DNA of 17,257 bases from Chthoniobacter flavus (GTDB lineage Bacteria > Verrucomicrobiota > Verrucomicrobiia > Chthoniobacterales > Terrimicrobiaceae), in assembly GCA_945903555.1 (NCBI GenBank), contig CAMDOJ010000015.1, positions 1-17,257 of the forward strand, written 5' to 3'. The stretch's first letter is position 1; each line of letters opens with the position of its first letter. Positions 1 through 7,977 of the stretch are shown piece after piece. The position numbers and the translations under genes are program-made. A model generated the notes under the pieces. It was not told where the DNA came from, did not search any database, and saw nothing but the letters and a program-made list of their open reading frames with translations.

Positions 1-2657
1 ACCTCGGAGCGATGACGCCAGCAACGCTCGCAACGTGCCGCCGGTGTTTTTGTAACATCGGCGGAGGCAGTTTCGTCGGAGATGATCTCTAGGTCACTGA
101 GGATGAAGATTTCCTCCAACTCGGTCTTCAGCGGAGTGAGTATCGCAAACTCTGCAGCGGGCGAGGAGAGTTTCACTCGGGCCTCGAGGGCGCTGCCGAT
201 GTCGCCGCCTTTTTGAATTTTCTCAATCGACTGAGCGATGCGGCCACGGATTTGGAGGAGTTGCTCCATCGTAGCGACGGTCTCCGCATTGGTGAAGACG
301 GGATCGGGTTTCGGGAAATCCTGCAGGTGGACGGAAGTATCGGGCTGAAAATATCCCCAAGCTTCCTCGGCGGTGTAAGCGAGGATCGGAGCGAGCAGGC
401 GGACGAGTGTGTCAAAGATCCGGTGCATGGCGAACTGCGTGGCGCGGCGGCGGGGGGAAGCCGCAAGATCGCAGTAGAGGCGGTCTTTGGTGATATCCAC
501 ATAGAGACTGCTCAGGTCCACGGCGCAGAATTGATTGATCGTGTGATAGGCACGGTGGAACTCGAGTTTCTCGTAGGCGTCGAGGCAGGTGGCGACGACT
601 TCCTGCAGTCGTGCCAAAATCCAACGATCCACAAAAGTGAGGGTCTCGGGTGCGGGTGGTTGCGCGGCATCGTAGTCGTGGAGGTTGGCGAGAAGGATGC
701 GAAGGGTGTTGCGAACGCGGCGGTAGGAATCGCTCAGACGGGTGAAAATTTCCTCAGAGAATGGGATGTCGTCGGTGAAGTTCACGCTGCTCACCCAGAG
801 TCGAAGGAGGTCGGCGCCGTATTTGTTCACATAGTGGTCGGCGTCGGTTGGCTTCTGGTATCCCCCAGCGGCGGACTTGGAGATTTTCTTGCGAGTATCG
901 ACATCCATTACGAATCCGTGAGTGAGAACGGCGCGGTAGGGAGCGCATCCATTGAGGGCTACGGATGTGATGAGGGAGCTTTGGAACCAGCCTCGGTGTT
1001 GATCGGTGGCCTCGATGTAGAGGTCAGCGGGGAAGCCGAGTTCTGGGCGCTGGCGCATGACGGTTTCGTGGCTGAGACCGGAATCCATCCACACGTCGAG
1101 GGTGTCATTGCGACGAGTGGTTCCTTCTGGAAGCCCGACGAGTCCAGCCCAAGTGGCATCGTCGAGTTCGAACCAGGAATTCGTGCCGCGCTCGGAAAAA
1201 ACATCGGCCACTTTGTTGATGGCGGCAGGGTCGAGGATCGGTGCGCCTTGGGCATCGTAGAAAACAGGGAGTGGAACGCCCCATGTGCGCTGACGCGAGA
1301 TGCACCAGTCTGGGCGGGATTCCACCGTTCCACGGATGCGGTTGCGGCCCCAATGTGGAAGCCAATTCGCGGAATCCACCTCCGCGAGTGCCTGGCTGCG
1401 GATGAGGTCGATACGAATGAAAAATTGTTCTACCGCACGGAAGATCACCGGCAACTTCGAGCGCCAGCAATGGGGATACGAATGCTCATGGTTTTCACGA
1501 CCAGCGAGGGCACCCTTGGATGAAAGGATTGCAATGATCGCTTCGTTGGATTCGAAAACATTTTTTCCAACCAACTCGGGAAGCCCGCATTCTTCGGTGT
1601 AGCAACCGTGGTCGTCCACCGGAGAAAGGAGGGGGAGATTGTGCTGCATGCCGAGTTGGTAGTCATCCTCGCCATGGCCGGGGGCGATGTGAACGCAACC
1701 GGTGCCGGCGTCGAGCGTCACAAAGGCGGCGGTGTGAATGATCGCATGGCGATCGAGAAACGGATGCTTCGCTTCCATGCCTTCCAGCGAGGCGCCGACA
1801 AAAGTCGAATCGACAGAAATCTTCACTGCGCCGGTCGAGGTGCAGAAGGACTCGAGCAGGGCTTCCGCAAGAACGATGGTTTTTTCTTCTCCTGCCAGAT
1901 TCACTCGGGCGGCGGCGTAATTCACGCCGGCATTGACAGCGATGGCGAGGTTCGCAGGAAGCGTCCAAGGTGTAGTCGTCCAGATGACCACCGAGGCTTT
2001 GCCGGTGAGGTCGCCCGTGACGATCGGGAATAGGACATAGACGGCGGGCGATGTTTTATCCTGATACTCCACCTCGGCTTCCGCTAGGGCGGTTTGAGCG
2101 CCGGTGCTCCAAAGGACTGGCTTTTTCTTGCGATAGACGAGGCCTTTTTCGACAAAGTGGGCGAAGGAACGAATCATCCCAGCCTCATACGAGGGATCGA
2201 GAGTGAGATACGGGTTCTCCCAATCACCCAGCACACCGAGGCGGCGAAATTGACGGCGCTGGATGTCGATGAACTTGCGAGCGTATTCTTCCGAGCGACG
2301 GCGGACTTCGGCGGGCTTCAGACCGGCCGAGGATTTCACCACGCGAAACTCGATCGGAAGACCATGGCAATCCCAGCCCGGAACAAATGGGGCTCGGAAG
2401 CCAGCCATCGTGCGGGATTTGATGACGAAATCCTTGAGGATCTTATTGAGAGCGGTGCCCATGTGTACGTCGCCGTTGGCAAATGGGGGACCGTCGTGCA
2501 GCAAATACAGGGGCGCGTCTTTTCGATTTTCCTGAATTTTTTGGTAGAGTCCTGCCGCCTCCCATTTAGCGAGCATCTCTGGCTCACGTTGCGCTAGACC
2601 GGCCTTCATTGGAAAATCGGTTTTTGGGAGATTGATGGTGTCTTTGTATCCGCTCAT
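1..2657 (-). CDS. ileS: Isoleucyl-tRNA synthetase, 3' end beyond window
   Basis: Class I aminoacyl-tRNA synthetase that charges tRNA-Ile in the cytoplasm. The frame is open from the ATG at 2655-2657 to the left edge, giving 885 complete codons. Visible landmarks are LHDGPPFANGDVHMGT (HIGH-type motif, H65 to T68), the PGWDCHGLPIE stretch, DWCISRQRTWG near residue 448, TDQHRGWFQSS near 550, and KISKS at 591-595. The signature CERCW at 876-880 opens the C-terminal zinc finger, whose second half is outside the window. The usual family length is about 900-940 residues, so little is missing. Two signatures are variant: HMGT for HIGH and KISKS for KMSKS, with a few extra residues after the latter. 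Both occur in an otherwise intact protein, so function is expected. The start is supported by the MSGYKDTINLPKTDFPMK opening, which matches the family N-terminus. Identity is certain. Confidence 0.98.
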   Translation of the reverse strand, partial: MSGYKDTINLPKTDFPMKAGLAQREPEMLAKWEAAGLYQKIQENRKDAPLYLLHDGPPFANGDVHMGTALNKILKDFVIKSRTMAGFRAPFVPGWDCHGLPIEFRVVKSSAGLKPAEVRRRSEEYARKFIDIQRRQFRRLGVLGDWENPYLTLDPSYEAGMIRSFAHFVEKGLVYRKKKPVLWSTGAQTALAEAEVEYQDKTSPAVYVLFPIVTGDLTGKASVVIWTTTPWTLPANLAIAVNAGVNYAAARVNLAGEEKTIVLAEALLESFCTSTGAVKISVDSTFVGASLEGMEAKHPFLDRHAIIHTAAFVTLDAGTGCVHIAPGHGEDDYQLGMQHNLPLLSPVDDHGCYTEECGLPELVGKNVFESNEAIIAILSSKGALAGRENHEHSYPHCWRSKLPVIFRAVEQFFIRIDLIRSQALAEVDSANWLPHWGRNRIRGTVESRPDWCISRQRTWGVPLPVFYDAQGAPILDPAAINKVADVFSERGTNSWFELDDATWAGLVGLPEGTTRRNDTLDVWMDSGLSHETVMRQRPELGFPADLYIEATDQHRGWFQSSLITSVALNGCAPYRAVLTHGFVMDVDTRKKISKSAAGGYQKPTDADHYVNKYGADLLRLWVSSVNFTDDIPFSEEIFTRLSDSYRRVRNTLRILLANLHDYDAAQPPAPETLTFVDRWILARLQEVVATCLDAYEKLEFHRAYHTINQFCAVDLSSLYVDITKDRLYCDLAASPRRRATQFAMHRIFDTLVRLLAPILAYTAEEAWGYFQPDTSVHLQDFPKPDPVFTNAETVATMEQLLQIRGRIAQSIEKIQKGGDIGSALEARVKLSSPAAEFAILTPLKTELEEIFILSDLEIISDETASADVTKTPAARCERCWRHRSE

Positions 2658-2669
2658 GAAAAGTCCAAA

Positions 2670-2698
2670 CCTCTAACAGCCGCACCGCCACGGGTCAA
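2670..2698 (-). promoter_or_regulatory. Candidate sigma-70 promoter for ileS
   Basis: On the minus strand TTGACC (2693-2698) is separated by 17 nt from TAGAGG (2670-2675). The -35 box matches consensus at 5 of 6 positions and the -10 at only 3 of 6. The -10 ends 12 nt before the ileS ATG, so the leader would be very short. The AGAGG could instead be a distant ribosome-binding purine run. Weak call. Confidence 0.3.
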
Positions 2699-2752
2699 CG
2701 ATCCCTCGTCTCTTTATCGGAATTGGGGTGAACCTGAAAATGGATTTTTAGA

Positions 2753-2790
2753 CAGGATGACAGGATTTAAAGGATTCACAGGAATGGGTG
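2753..2790. repeat. Short tandem CAGGA/AGGAT repeat in ileS-rlmH spacer
   Basis: Within the 284-nt gap between rlmH and ileS, the units ACAGGATG, ACAGGATTT, AAAGGATTC and ACAGGAATG follow one another with a period of about 9 nt. From memory, similar ACAGGATTtaACAGGATTaa strings occur scattered in intergenic regions of several bacterial phyla; I could not check this. The rest of the gap (2658-2752 and 2791-2941) shows no gene or convincing terminator. Confidence 0.55.
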
Positions 2791-2941
2791 ATGAGTCGTT
2801 GGATGTTGCGCAAAAGAGAGCGTTCCCAAACTGCTAATGCTCTATCTTGCGACTTCGGCGTCACTGGATTGTGCAATTTGATTCACTGTCTCGATTAGCA
2901 AGGTTCTGGTTGATTCTTCGAGATCGGATAAAAAAAGGGGA

Positions 2942-3376
2942 TCAGTCGCGGTGGTAGGGAGCGCCCGCGAGGATCATGTGGGCGCGGTAAATCTGCTCAA
3001 GGGCGACGACGAGAGCGAGTTCATGTTGGAGGGTGAGTGTACCCAGCGCCCAGAGGAGATTCGCGCGGCTTCGCATGGGTTCGTCCCATCCGTCGGAAGC
3101 ACCAACGAGGAGAGCGCAACGCGAGATCGACTGGTTTTCGAGTTTCTGGATCCCTGCTGCAAACGTGCGGCTGGTGAATTGTTTGCCCCGTTCATCGAGC
3201 AGAATGCGGTGGCATCCCTCGGAGAGGGCGAGCATGCGTTCATGGAGCCCGGAGCCGGTTTTGACAAAGTGGGTTTCCACTTTGGTGATCGCGCCGAGGC
3301 GTCCGAGATATTCTTCGATGCCCAGACGGGCAAAAGCCAAGGCAGGCTTCCCAGCCGCGATGATCTTCCAGTTCAA
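2942..3376 (-). CDS. rlmH: 23S rRNA pseudouridine-1915 N3-methyltransferase (SPOUT family)
   Basis: RlmH methylates the pseudouridine at position 1915 in helix 69 of 23S rRNA, using S-adenosylmethionine. The 144-residue protein has the family opening MNWKIIAAGKP, a glycine-containing SAM-binding loop (LLVGASDGWDE, about 88-98) and the very conserved end LGTLTLQHELALVVALEQIY followed by RAHMILAGAPYHRD. Length is slightly below the common 155-160. The start is TTG at 3374-3376, sharing TTGA with the lipA stop; the N-terminal match makes this start credible despite no clear Shine-Dalgarno sequence. The overlap implies translational coupling and co-transcription with lipA. A T-rich stretch follows the stop on the transcribed strand, but I see no stem to make it a terminator. 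Confidence 0.97.
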   Translation of the reverse strand: MNWKIIAAGKPALAFARLGIEEYLGRLGAITKVETHFVKTGSGLHERMLALSEGCHRILLDERGKQFTSRTFAAGIQKLENQSISRCALLVGASDGWDEPMRSRANLLWALGTLTLQHELALVVALEQIYRAHMILAGAPYHRD

Positions 3377-4260
3377 CGGACGATGGGATTGAAATCCGCT
3401 GCGTGATACGAACTGCGAACGAGCGGACCGCTGGCGACGAATTCAAAACCCTTGTTGCGGGCAATCGTCCCATAAAGATCAAATGTCTCGGGGCGGATGT
3501 ATTCCAAAACGGGAAGATGATTGGGAGTCGGGCGGAGATATTGTCCGAGCGTTAGGATGGTCACACCAGACTCGCGGAGGTCGTCCATGGCTTGGAAGAG
3601 TTCATTTTCCTGTTCGCCGAGACCGAGCATGATGCCGCTTTTGGTTTTGATGTCGGGGCGGAGTTCTGCAGCGCGCTTGAGGAAGTCGAGCGAGAGTTGA
3701 TACTTCGCGCGGGAGCGGACGAGCGGGGTGAGGCGCTCGACGGTTTCCAGGTTGTGGTTGAACACATCGGGGCTGGCATCGAGGACCCGCTTGAGGGAGT
3801 CGTCCTTGCCATTAAAATCGGGGACAAGGACTTCGATGACGATTTTCGGATCGAGAGCACGAATGGCTTCGATGGTTTTTCCAAAGTGGTCCGCACCGCC
3901 ATCAGGCATATCGTCGCGGGCGACGGCGGTGATGACGACATGTTTGAGTCCTAGACGCTTAACACCCTCGGCTACTCGCTGAGGTTCATCCTCCTCAAGA
4001 GGAAAAGGTTTGGCTGTATCCACCGCGCAAAAGCCGCAAGCACGGGTGCATCGGTCTCCCGCGATCATAAACGTGGCTGTGCCACCGCTCCAGCATTCCC
4101 AGCGATTTGGGCACTGAGCGCTCTCGCACACGGTGTGGAGGCGCAGGTCGGAAATCAGATCCTTCGTGGAGAAAAAAACAGGATTAGACGGCAATCGAAC
4201 TTTGATCCAATCGGGCTTTTTTTGGAGATGAAGAGACGGGTCGATTTTAATCGAGCTCAT
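3373..4260 (-). CDS. lipA: Lipoyl synthase (radical SAM)
   Basis: LipA inserts two sulfur atoms into octanoyl groups on the E2 and GcvH lipoyl domains. Both iron-sulfur sites are visible: the auxiliary cluster motif C45-x4-C50-x5-C56 (CESAQCPNRWEC) and the radical-SAM motif C71-x3-C75-x2-C78 (CTRACGFC). Further matches are the GDRCTRACGFCAVDTAKP region, LGLGE near 217, and the C-terminal RSSYHA containing the family's conserved serine that ligates the auxiliary cluster. At 295 residues it is a normal length. It begins with ATG at 4258-4260 and overlaps rlmH by 4 nt. No lipB is in the window. It lies divergently from hemL across a 182-nt spacer, which must hold promoters for both directions. 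On the lipA side the leader could form a small stem with a GAAA tetraloop. Confidence 0.98.
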   Translation of the reverse strand: MSSIKIDPSLHLQKKPDWIKVRLPSNPVFFSTKDLISDLRLHTVCESAQCPNRWECWSGGTATFMIAGDRCTRACGFCAVDTAKPFPLEEDEPQRVAEGVKRLGLKHVVITAVARDDMPDGGADHFGKTIEAIRALDPKIVIEVLVPDFNGKDDSLKRVLDASPDVFNHNLETVERLTPLVRSRAKYQLSLDFLKRAAELRPDIKTKSGIMLGLGEQENELFQAMDDLRESGVTILTLGQYLRPTPNHLPVLEYIRPETFDLYGTIARNKGFEFVASGPLVRSSYHAADFNPIVR

Positions 4261-4290
4261 TTTTTAAAAGTATTAGGTAACAAAATCATC

Positions 4291-4302
4291 CCGCTTTCGC
4301 GG
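4291..4302 (-). other. Small GNRA-type hairpin in the lipA upstream region
   Basis: On the minus strand CCGC-GAAA-GCGG forms a 4-bp stem closed by a GAAA tetraloop, 31 nt upstream of the lipA start. GAAA loops are stable in RNA, so this could be a leader structure, but at 12 nt it may be chance. It has no following T-run and is not a terminator. Confidence 0.3.
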
Positions 4303-4442
4303 CTAGGTCCCATTTTTGTGACTGCAAGACGGCCATTTTCAAAGCCCGCTCAGCAGGACAGAACAAGGGTGATCTTGTATTTCCTCTTTCCTCTGTCAAT
4401 GTTCAAAAGCGTTCGCGCCCGATGGCGTATATCCGTTTTTTT

Positions 4443-5717
4443 ATGAATCAATCGCAATTCCTTTTTGAGGCAGCCAAAAAAAGAATCCCAGGCGGGGTGA
4501 ATTCGCCCGTGCGGGCATTCCGAGGTGTGGGCGGCGAGCCGTTTTTTGTAAAATCGGCCTCCGGATCGCGTCTCACGACGGTCGATAACCAGGAGTTGAT
4601 CGACTATGTGGGCACATGGGGCCCGGCGATTTTGGGTCATGCCGCTCCGACGGTGATCGAGGCGGTAAGGGAAACCGCACTGCGCGGACTCAGCTTCGGA
4701 ACGCCGAATCCACTCGAGGTCGAAATGGCAGAAACTATCTGCCGACTCGTCCCCTCGGTTGAAAAAGTACGCATGGTTAACAGCGGCACCGAGGCCACGA
4801 TGTCCTGTATACGGTTGGCGCGAGGTTTCACCGGACGCTCGAAAATTCTGAAATTTGAAGGTTGCTACCACGGGCATGTCGATTCGCTTTTGGTGAAAGC
4901 TGGCAGCGGCGCTCTCACCCATGGCCACCCGGATAGCGCCGGAGTGCCTGCGGAACTAGCCCGACTCACGATCACGGTTCCATATAATGACGCTGATGCG
5001 GTTCGTGCAGCGTTCGAGGCGAATCCCGGCGAGATCGCCGCTTTAATTCTAGAGCCTGTGCCGGCGAACGCAGGCTTGTATCTCCCTGAGCCTGGATTTT
5101 TGGAGACATTGCGCGTGCTCTGTACCGAGATGGGAACGGTTTTGATTTTTGATGAAGTGATGACCGGATTCCGCCTCGCGCGGGGTGGGGCGCAGGAAGT
5201 TTACCAAATCACGCCCGATCTCACGGCGATGGGGAAAGTGATTGGCGGTGGATTGCCTGTCGGTGCCTTCGGTGGGCGCGCGGAAATCATGGACCAACTT
5301 TCGCCTGACGGACCCGTCTATCAGGCAGGCACGCTTTCTGGCAACCCGATCGCTATGGCGGCGGGGCTTGCGCAACTCCGCGAAATGGAGCGTATCGATG
5401 GTTGGGCTCAGTTGGAAAAAATCGGTGCCGCTTTCGAGGTCGCCGCGCGGGAGGCGATTTGGGGCCTGCCTTGCACATTCAAGCGTATCGGTTCGATGTT
5501 TTGCCTCTACTTCTGCGAGGGTCCGGTGCGGAACCTGCAAGACGCTATGGGCAGCGACAAAGTGCGCTTCGGAAAGTTTTTTCACGGCTGTCTTGAGCAG
5601 GGTGTTTATTTTGCACCATCCCAGTTTGAGGCTGGATTTCTTTGCACGGCTCACTCCGAGAGCGATCTCTCGAGAACGGCGGAAGTCGTCAAAGCCAACT
5701 TGGAGAAAGTTTTTTAA
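4443..5717 (+). CDS. hemL: Glutamate-1-semialdehyde 2,1-aminomutase
   Basis: PLP enzyme that converts glutamate-1-semialdehyde to 5-aminolevulinate, the C5-pathway step into heme and other tetrapyrroles. The protein of 424 residues opens with MNQSQFLFEAAKKRIPGGVN and SPVRAFRGVGG, as in the family. It has the NSGTEATMSCIRLARGFTGR cofactor-phosphate region, GCYHGH, LIFDEVMTGFR, and the PLP lysine in TAMGKVIGGGLPVGAFGGR. An in-frame ATG at 4422 lies upstream; I chose 4443 because it fits the family N-terminus and places the PLP lysine at residue 265, as I recall for the E. coli enzyme. No good Shine-Dalgarno sequence precedes either. A TATATC at 4428-4433 may be a -10 box, but no matching -35 is evident. 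It is divergent from lipA and is followed after 89 nt by gmd on the same strand. No terminator is seen between them. Confidence 0.97.
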   Translation: MNQSQFLFEAAKKRIPGGVNSPVRAFRGVGGEPFFVKSASGSRLTTVDNQELIDYVGTWGPAILGHAAPTVIEAVRETALRGLSFGTPNPLEVEMAETICRLVPSVEKVRMVNSGTEATMSCIRLARGFTGRSKILKFEGCYHGHVDSLLVKAGSGALTHGHPDSAGVPAELARLTITVPYNDADAVRAAFEANPGEIAALILEPVPANAGLYLPEPGFLETLRVLCTEMGTVLIFDEVMTGFRLARGGAQEVYQITPDLTAMGKVIGGGLPVGAFGGRAEIMDQLSPDGPVYQAGTLSGNPIAMAAGLAQLREMERIDGWAQLEKIGAAFEVAAREAIWGLPCTFKRIGSMFCLYFCEGPVRNLQDAMGSDKVRFGKFFHGCLEQGVYFAPSQFEAGFLCTAHSESDLSRTAEVVKANLEKVF

Positions 5718-5806
5718 GCCCTTCCCAATGGCCGCTCCCAAGCTTGCATTTCAGCCAATCAAAAAATAACAACGACAAGCAGTAGTCCCTCTCTATTTTC
5801 TAAAAA

Positions 5807-6808
5807 ATGAAAAAAGCCCTCATCACCGGCATCACCGGACAAGACGGAAGTTATCTCGCGGATCTACTTCTCAAAAAAGGCTATGAAGTGCATGGCATCA
5901 TTCGCCGCGCCAGTACATTCAACACCGCGCGCATCGACCATATTTACTCCGATCCGCATCTGTTTTTGCACTATGGCGACTTGGCTGACTCCGTGAATTT
6001 GGTCAAGTTGATCTACAAACTAAAACCCGATGAGGTTTATCACTTGGGTGCCCAGAGCCATGTGAGAGTGAGTTTTGACATCCCTGAATACACGGGTGAC
6101 GTCACGGGCCTTGGCGCAATTCGTATTCTTGAGGCCATGCGGGAGGCTGGGGTGGACGCACGATTTTATCAGGCCTCGAGTAGCGAGATGTTTGGCAAGG
6201 TGCAAGCTATACCACAAACCGAGACTACGCCTTTCTGGCCACGCAGTCCCTATGGTGCGGCGAAGATGTATGCTTATTGGGTGACGGTGAATTACCGCGA
6301 AAGCTACGGCATGCACGCGAGCAACGGCATCCTCTTCAACCATGAAAGCCCGCGTCGCGGAGAAACGTTTGTCACTCGCAAAATCTCCCGTGCCGCCGCA
6401 GCCATCAAACTCGGACGCCAAAAAGAATTGTTCCTTGGCAACCTAGATGCGAAGCGGGACTGGGGATATGCGCCGGAATACGTCGAAGCCATGTGGCTGA
6501 TGTTGCAACAGGAAACCCCAGATGACTACGTGATCGCAACAAACGAGACGCACACCGTTCAGGAGTTCGTCGAACACGCTTTCGATCGTGTGGGTCTCGA
6601 CTGGAAGGACTATGTCAAATACGACGCCCGCTACGAGCGTCCCGCCGAAGTCGACCTCCTCATCGGTGATCCAGCCAAAGCTAAAAAACAACTCGATTGG
6701 GAACCGAAAGTCCGTTTCCCCGAGTTAGTAAAAATCATGGTCGACGCAGATATTGCGGCATTGCAAGGTCTCCCCGTGCCAGACCCGTTGACTCCAGCGT
6801 ACAAATGA
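5807..6808 (+). CDS. gmd: GDP-mannose 4,6-dehydratase
   Basis: Short-chain dehydrogenase that converts GDP-D-mannose to GDP-4-keto-6-deoxy-D-mannose, precursor of GDP-fucose, GDP-rhamnose, GDP-6-deoxytalose and GDP-perosamine. The 333-residue protein has the NADP-binding ITGITGQDGSYLADLLL (6-22), the RRASTFNTARIDHIY segment typical of Gmd, a catalytic SSSEMFG (124-130), the YGAAK active-site pair Y149/K153, and the substrate-binding NHESPRRGETFVTRKI. It is slightly shorter than the usual 345-370. The stop TGA at 6806-6808 overlaps the next gene's ATG (ATGA), so the two are coupled. No GDP-4-keto-6-deoxymannose reductase or epimerase (fcl, rmd) appears in the window, so the final sugar cannot be read from here. 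Confidence 0.97.
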   Translation: MKKALITGITGQDGSYLADLLLKKGYEVHGIIRRASTFNTARIDHIYSDPHLFLHYGDLADSVNLVKLIYKLKPDEVYHLGAQSHVRVSFDIPEYTGDVTGLGAIRILEAMREAGVDARFYQASSSEMFGKVQAIPQTETTPFWPRSPYGAAKMYAYWVTVNYRESYGMHASNGILFNHESPRRGETFVTRKISRAAAAIKLGRQKELFLGNLDAKRDWGYAPEYVEAMWLMLQQETPDDYVIATNETHTVQEFVEHAFDRVGLDWKDYVKYDARYERPAEVDLLIGDPAKAKKQLDWEPKVRFPELVKIMVDADIAALQGLPVPDPLTPAYK

Positions 6809-7944
6809 TGGAAATGGAGGCACCTCAATCGGTCTCCATTATCATTCCCTGTCTCAACGAGCGGGAAAATATCCCCATTGTGGTCGAGCGGTTGGAAGCC
6901 CTTCTGATCCATCGCAAATGGGAGGCGGTCTTTGTCGATGATGACTCAACTGATGGGTCGATCGAAGTTCTTATGAATCTCGCGCGGATGAAGCCGCATG
7001 TGCGTTTTATCCGTCGGATTGGTCGGCGTGGCTTGTCTTCTGCATGCTTGGAAGGGATGGCGACCAGCGTCGCGGATATTTTTGCAGTGATGGATTGCGA
7101 CCTTCAGCACGATGAGACGATTTTGCCAAAAATGTTGGCGGCATTTGAGGAGAATCCGAGTCTCGAGTTGGCCGTCGGAACTCGCTATGCTGGTGAGGGA
7201 GGAGGAGTAGGAAATTGGTCGAAGGCTCGGGTTTTTATCAGTCGACTTGCGACAAATCTCGGTTCACTGGCACGGAAAACGGAACTCTCCGACCCGATGA
7301 GTGGTTTTTTTGCCATTCGGCGTGAGGTGTTTGAGCAGACGGTGCGTCAAATGACTGGGAAGGGATTCAAGATTCTTTTGGACATGGTTCTTTCCGCGGG
7401 GCGTCCCTTGAAAACGAGGGAATTCGCCTACCAGTTTCGTACGCGACAACATGGCGAGAGCAAGCTCGATATCGTTGTGGGATTTGAATACCTCTATCTG
7501 CTTGCAGACAAAATTTTCGGTCGCTTTGTGCCGGTGAGTTTTGTTGTTTATGTGTTGGCTGGGCTGAGTGGCTTGTTCCTGCACCTAGCGACGCTGGGAA
7601 TTCTTTTTCGGTATGTTGGGATCGCCTTTGTGTCGGCGCAACTCACAGCCACGCTGGTCGCGATGGTTTCCAACTTTTTGGTAAATAACTCGGTTACTTT
7701 TCGTCAGCAGCGCCTCAAGGGTGCGATGCTGCTGCCGGGGCTCCTTGCCTACATCGCGATTTGCGGTTTGGGGGCGATTGTAAATGTGCAGGCTTCGGAA
7801 TATCTTTTTCAAAATCATATCCCTTGGTGGTTCGCGGGAGCGGCGGGTGCGTTGGTCGGTGCGGTGTGGAATTATGCTGTTTCCACACAAATCGTCTGGA
7901 CATGGCTGCCGGGTATTCTGCGAAACTCTTCGAAACCGAAATAA
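6805..7944 (+). CDS. Dolichol-phosphate mannosyltransferase-like GT2 glycosyltransferase with C-terminal GtrA domain
   Basis: Membrane glycosyltransferase that most likely moves a sugar from a nucleotide donor to a polyprenyl phosphate on the cytoplasmic face. Residues about 8-235 are a GT2/DPM1-type catalytic domain: SVSIIIPCLNERENI, FVDDDSTDGS (44-52), the metal-binding MDCDLQHDE (96-104), DPMSGFFAIRREVF and FRTRQHGESKLD. Residues about 240-367 contain four hydrophobic segments of GtrA type, including VSNFLVNNSVTFR and a final WNYAVSTQIVWTW. The start is taken at ATG 6805, overlapping the gmd stop by 4 nt, giving 379 residues. The open frame extends 36 codons further upstream inside gmd, but that part does not resemble the family. 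GtrA domains are linked to flipping or transferring polyprenyl-linked sugars; the actual donor is unknown, and GDP-linked sugar from Gmd is only a guess. Confidence 0.93.
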   Translation: MMEMEAPQSVSIIIPCLNERENIPIVVERLEALLIHRKWEAVFVDDDSTDGSIEVLMNLARMKPHVRFIRRIGRRGLSSACLEGMATSVADIFAVMDCDLQHDETILPKMLAAFEENPSLELAVGTRYAGEGGGVGNWSKARVFISRLATNLGSLARKTELSDPMSGFFAIRREVFEQTVRQMTGKGFKILLDMVLSAGRPLKTREFAYQFRTRQHGESKLDIVVGFEYLYLLADKIFGRFVPVSFVVYVLAGLSGLFLHLATLGILFRYVGIAFVSAQLTATLVAMVSNFLVNNSVTFRQQRLKGAMLLPGLLAYIAICGLGAIVNVQASEYLFQNHIPWWFAGAAGALVGAVWNYAVSTQIVWTWLPGILRNSSKPK

Positions 7945-7977
7945 CCTCGCCTTTGGCGTGGTGCCTCCGACTCATCC

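Noticed and set aside
213..1523. Long plus-strand open frame of 436 codons
   Set aside because: It lies wholly opposite ileS, whose conserved motifs prove the minus-strand reading. The antisense product has no recognisable domain and is a codon-bias shadow.
4422..4442. Upstream ATG as hemL start
   Set aside because: Adds MAYIRFF with no family similarity and no better ribosome-binding site; start 4443 fits the family N-terminus.
5049..5741. 230-codon minus-strand open frame
   Set aside because: Antisense to hemL, basic and low in similarity to anything; the plus strand encodes an intact enzyme.
6697..6804. N-terminal extension of the glycosyltransferase into gmd
   Set aside because: It would overlap gmd by over 100 nt and adds arginine-rich, non-family sequence; the ATGA junction at 6805 is far more natural.
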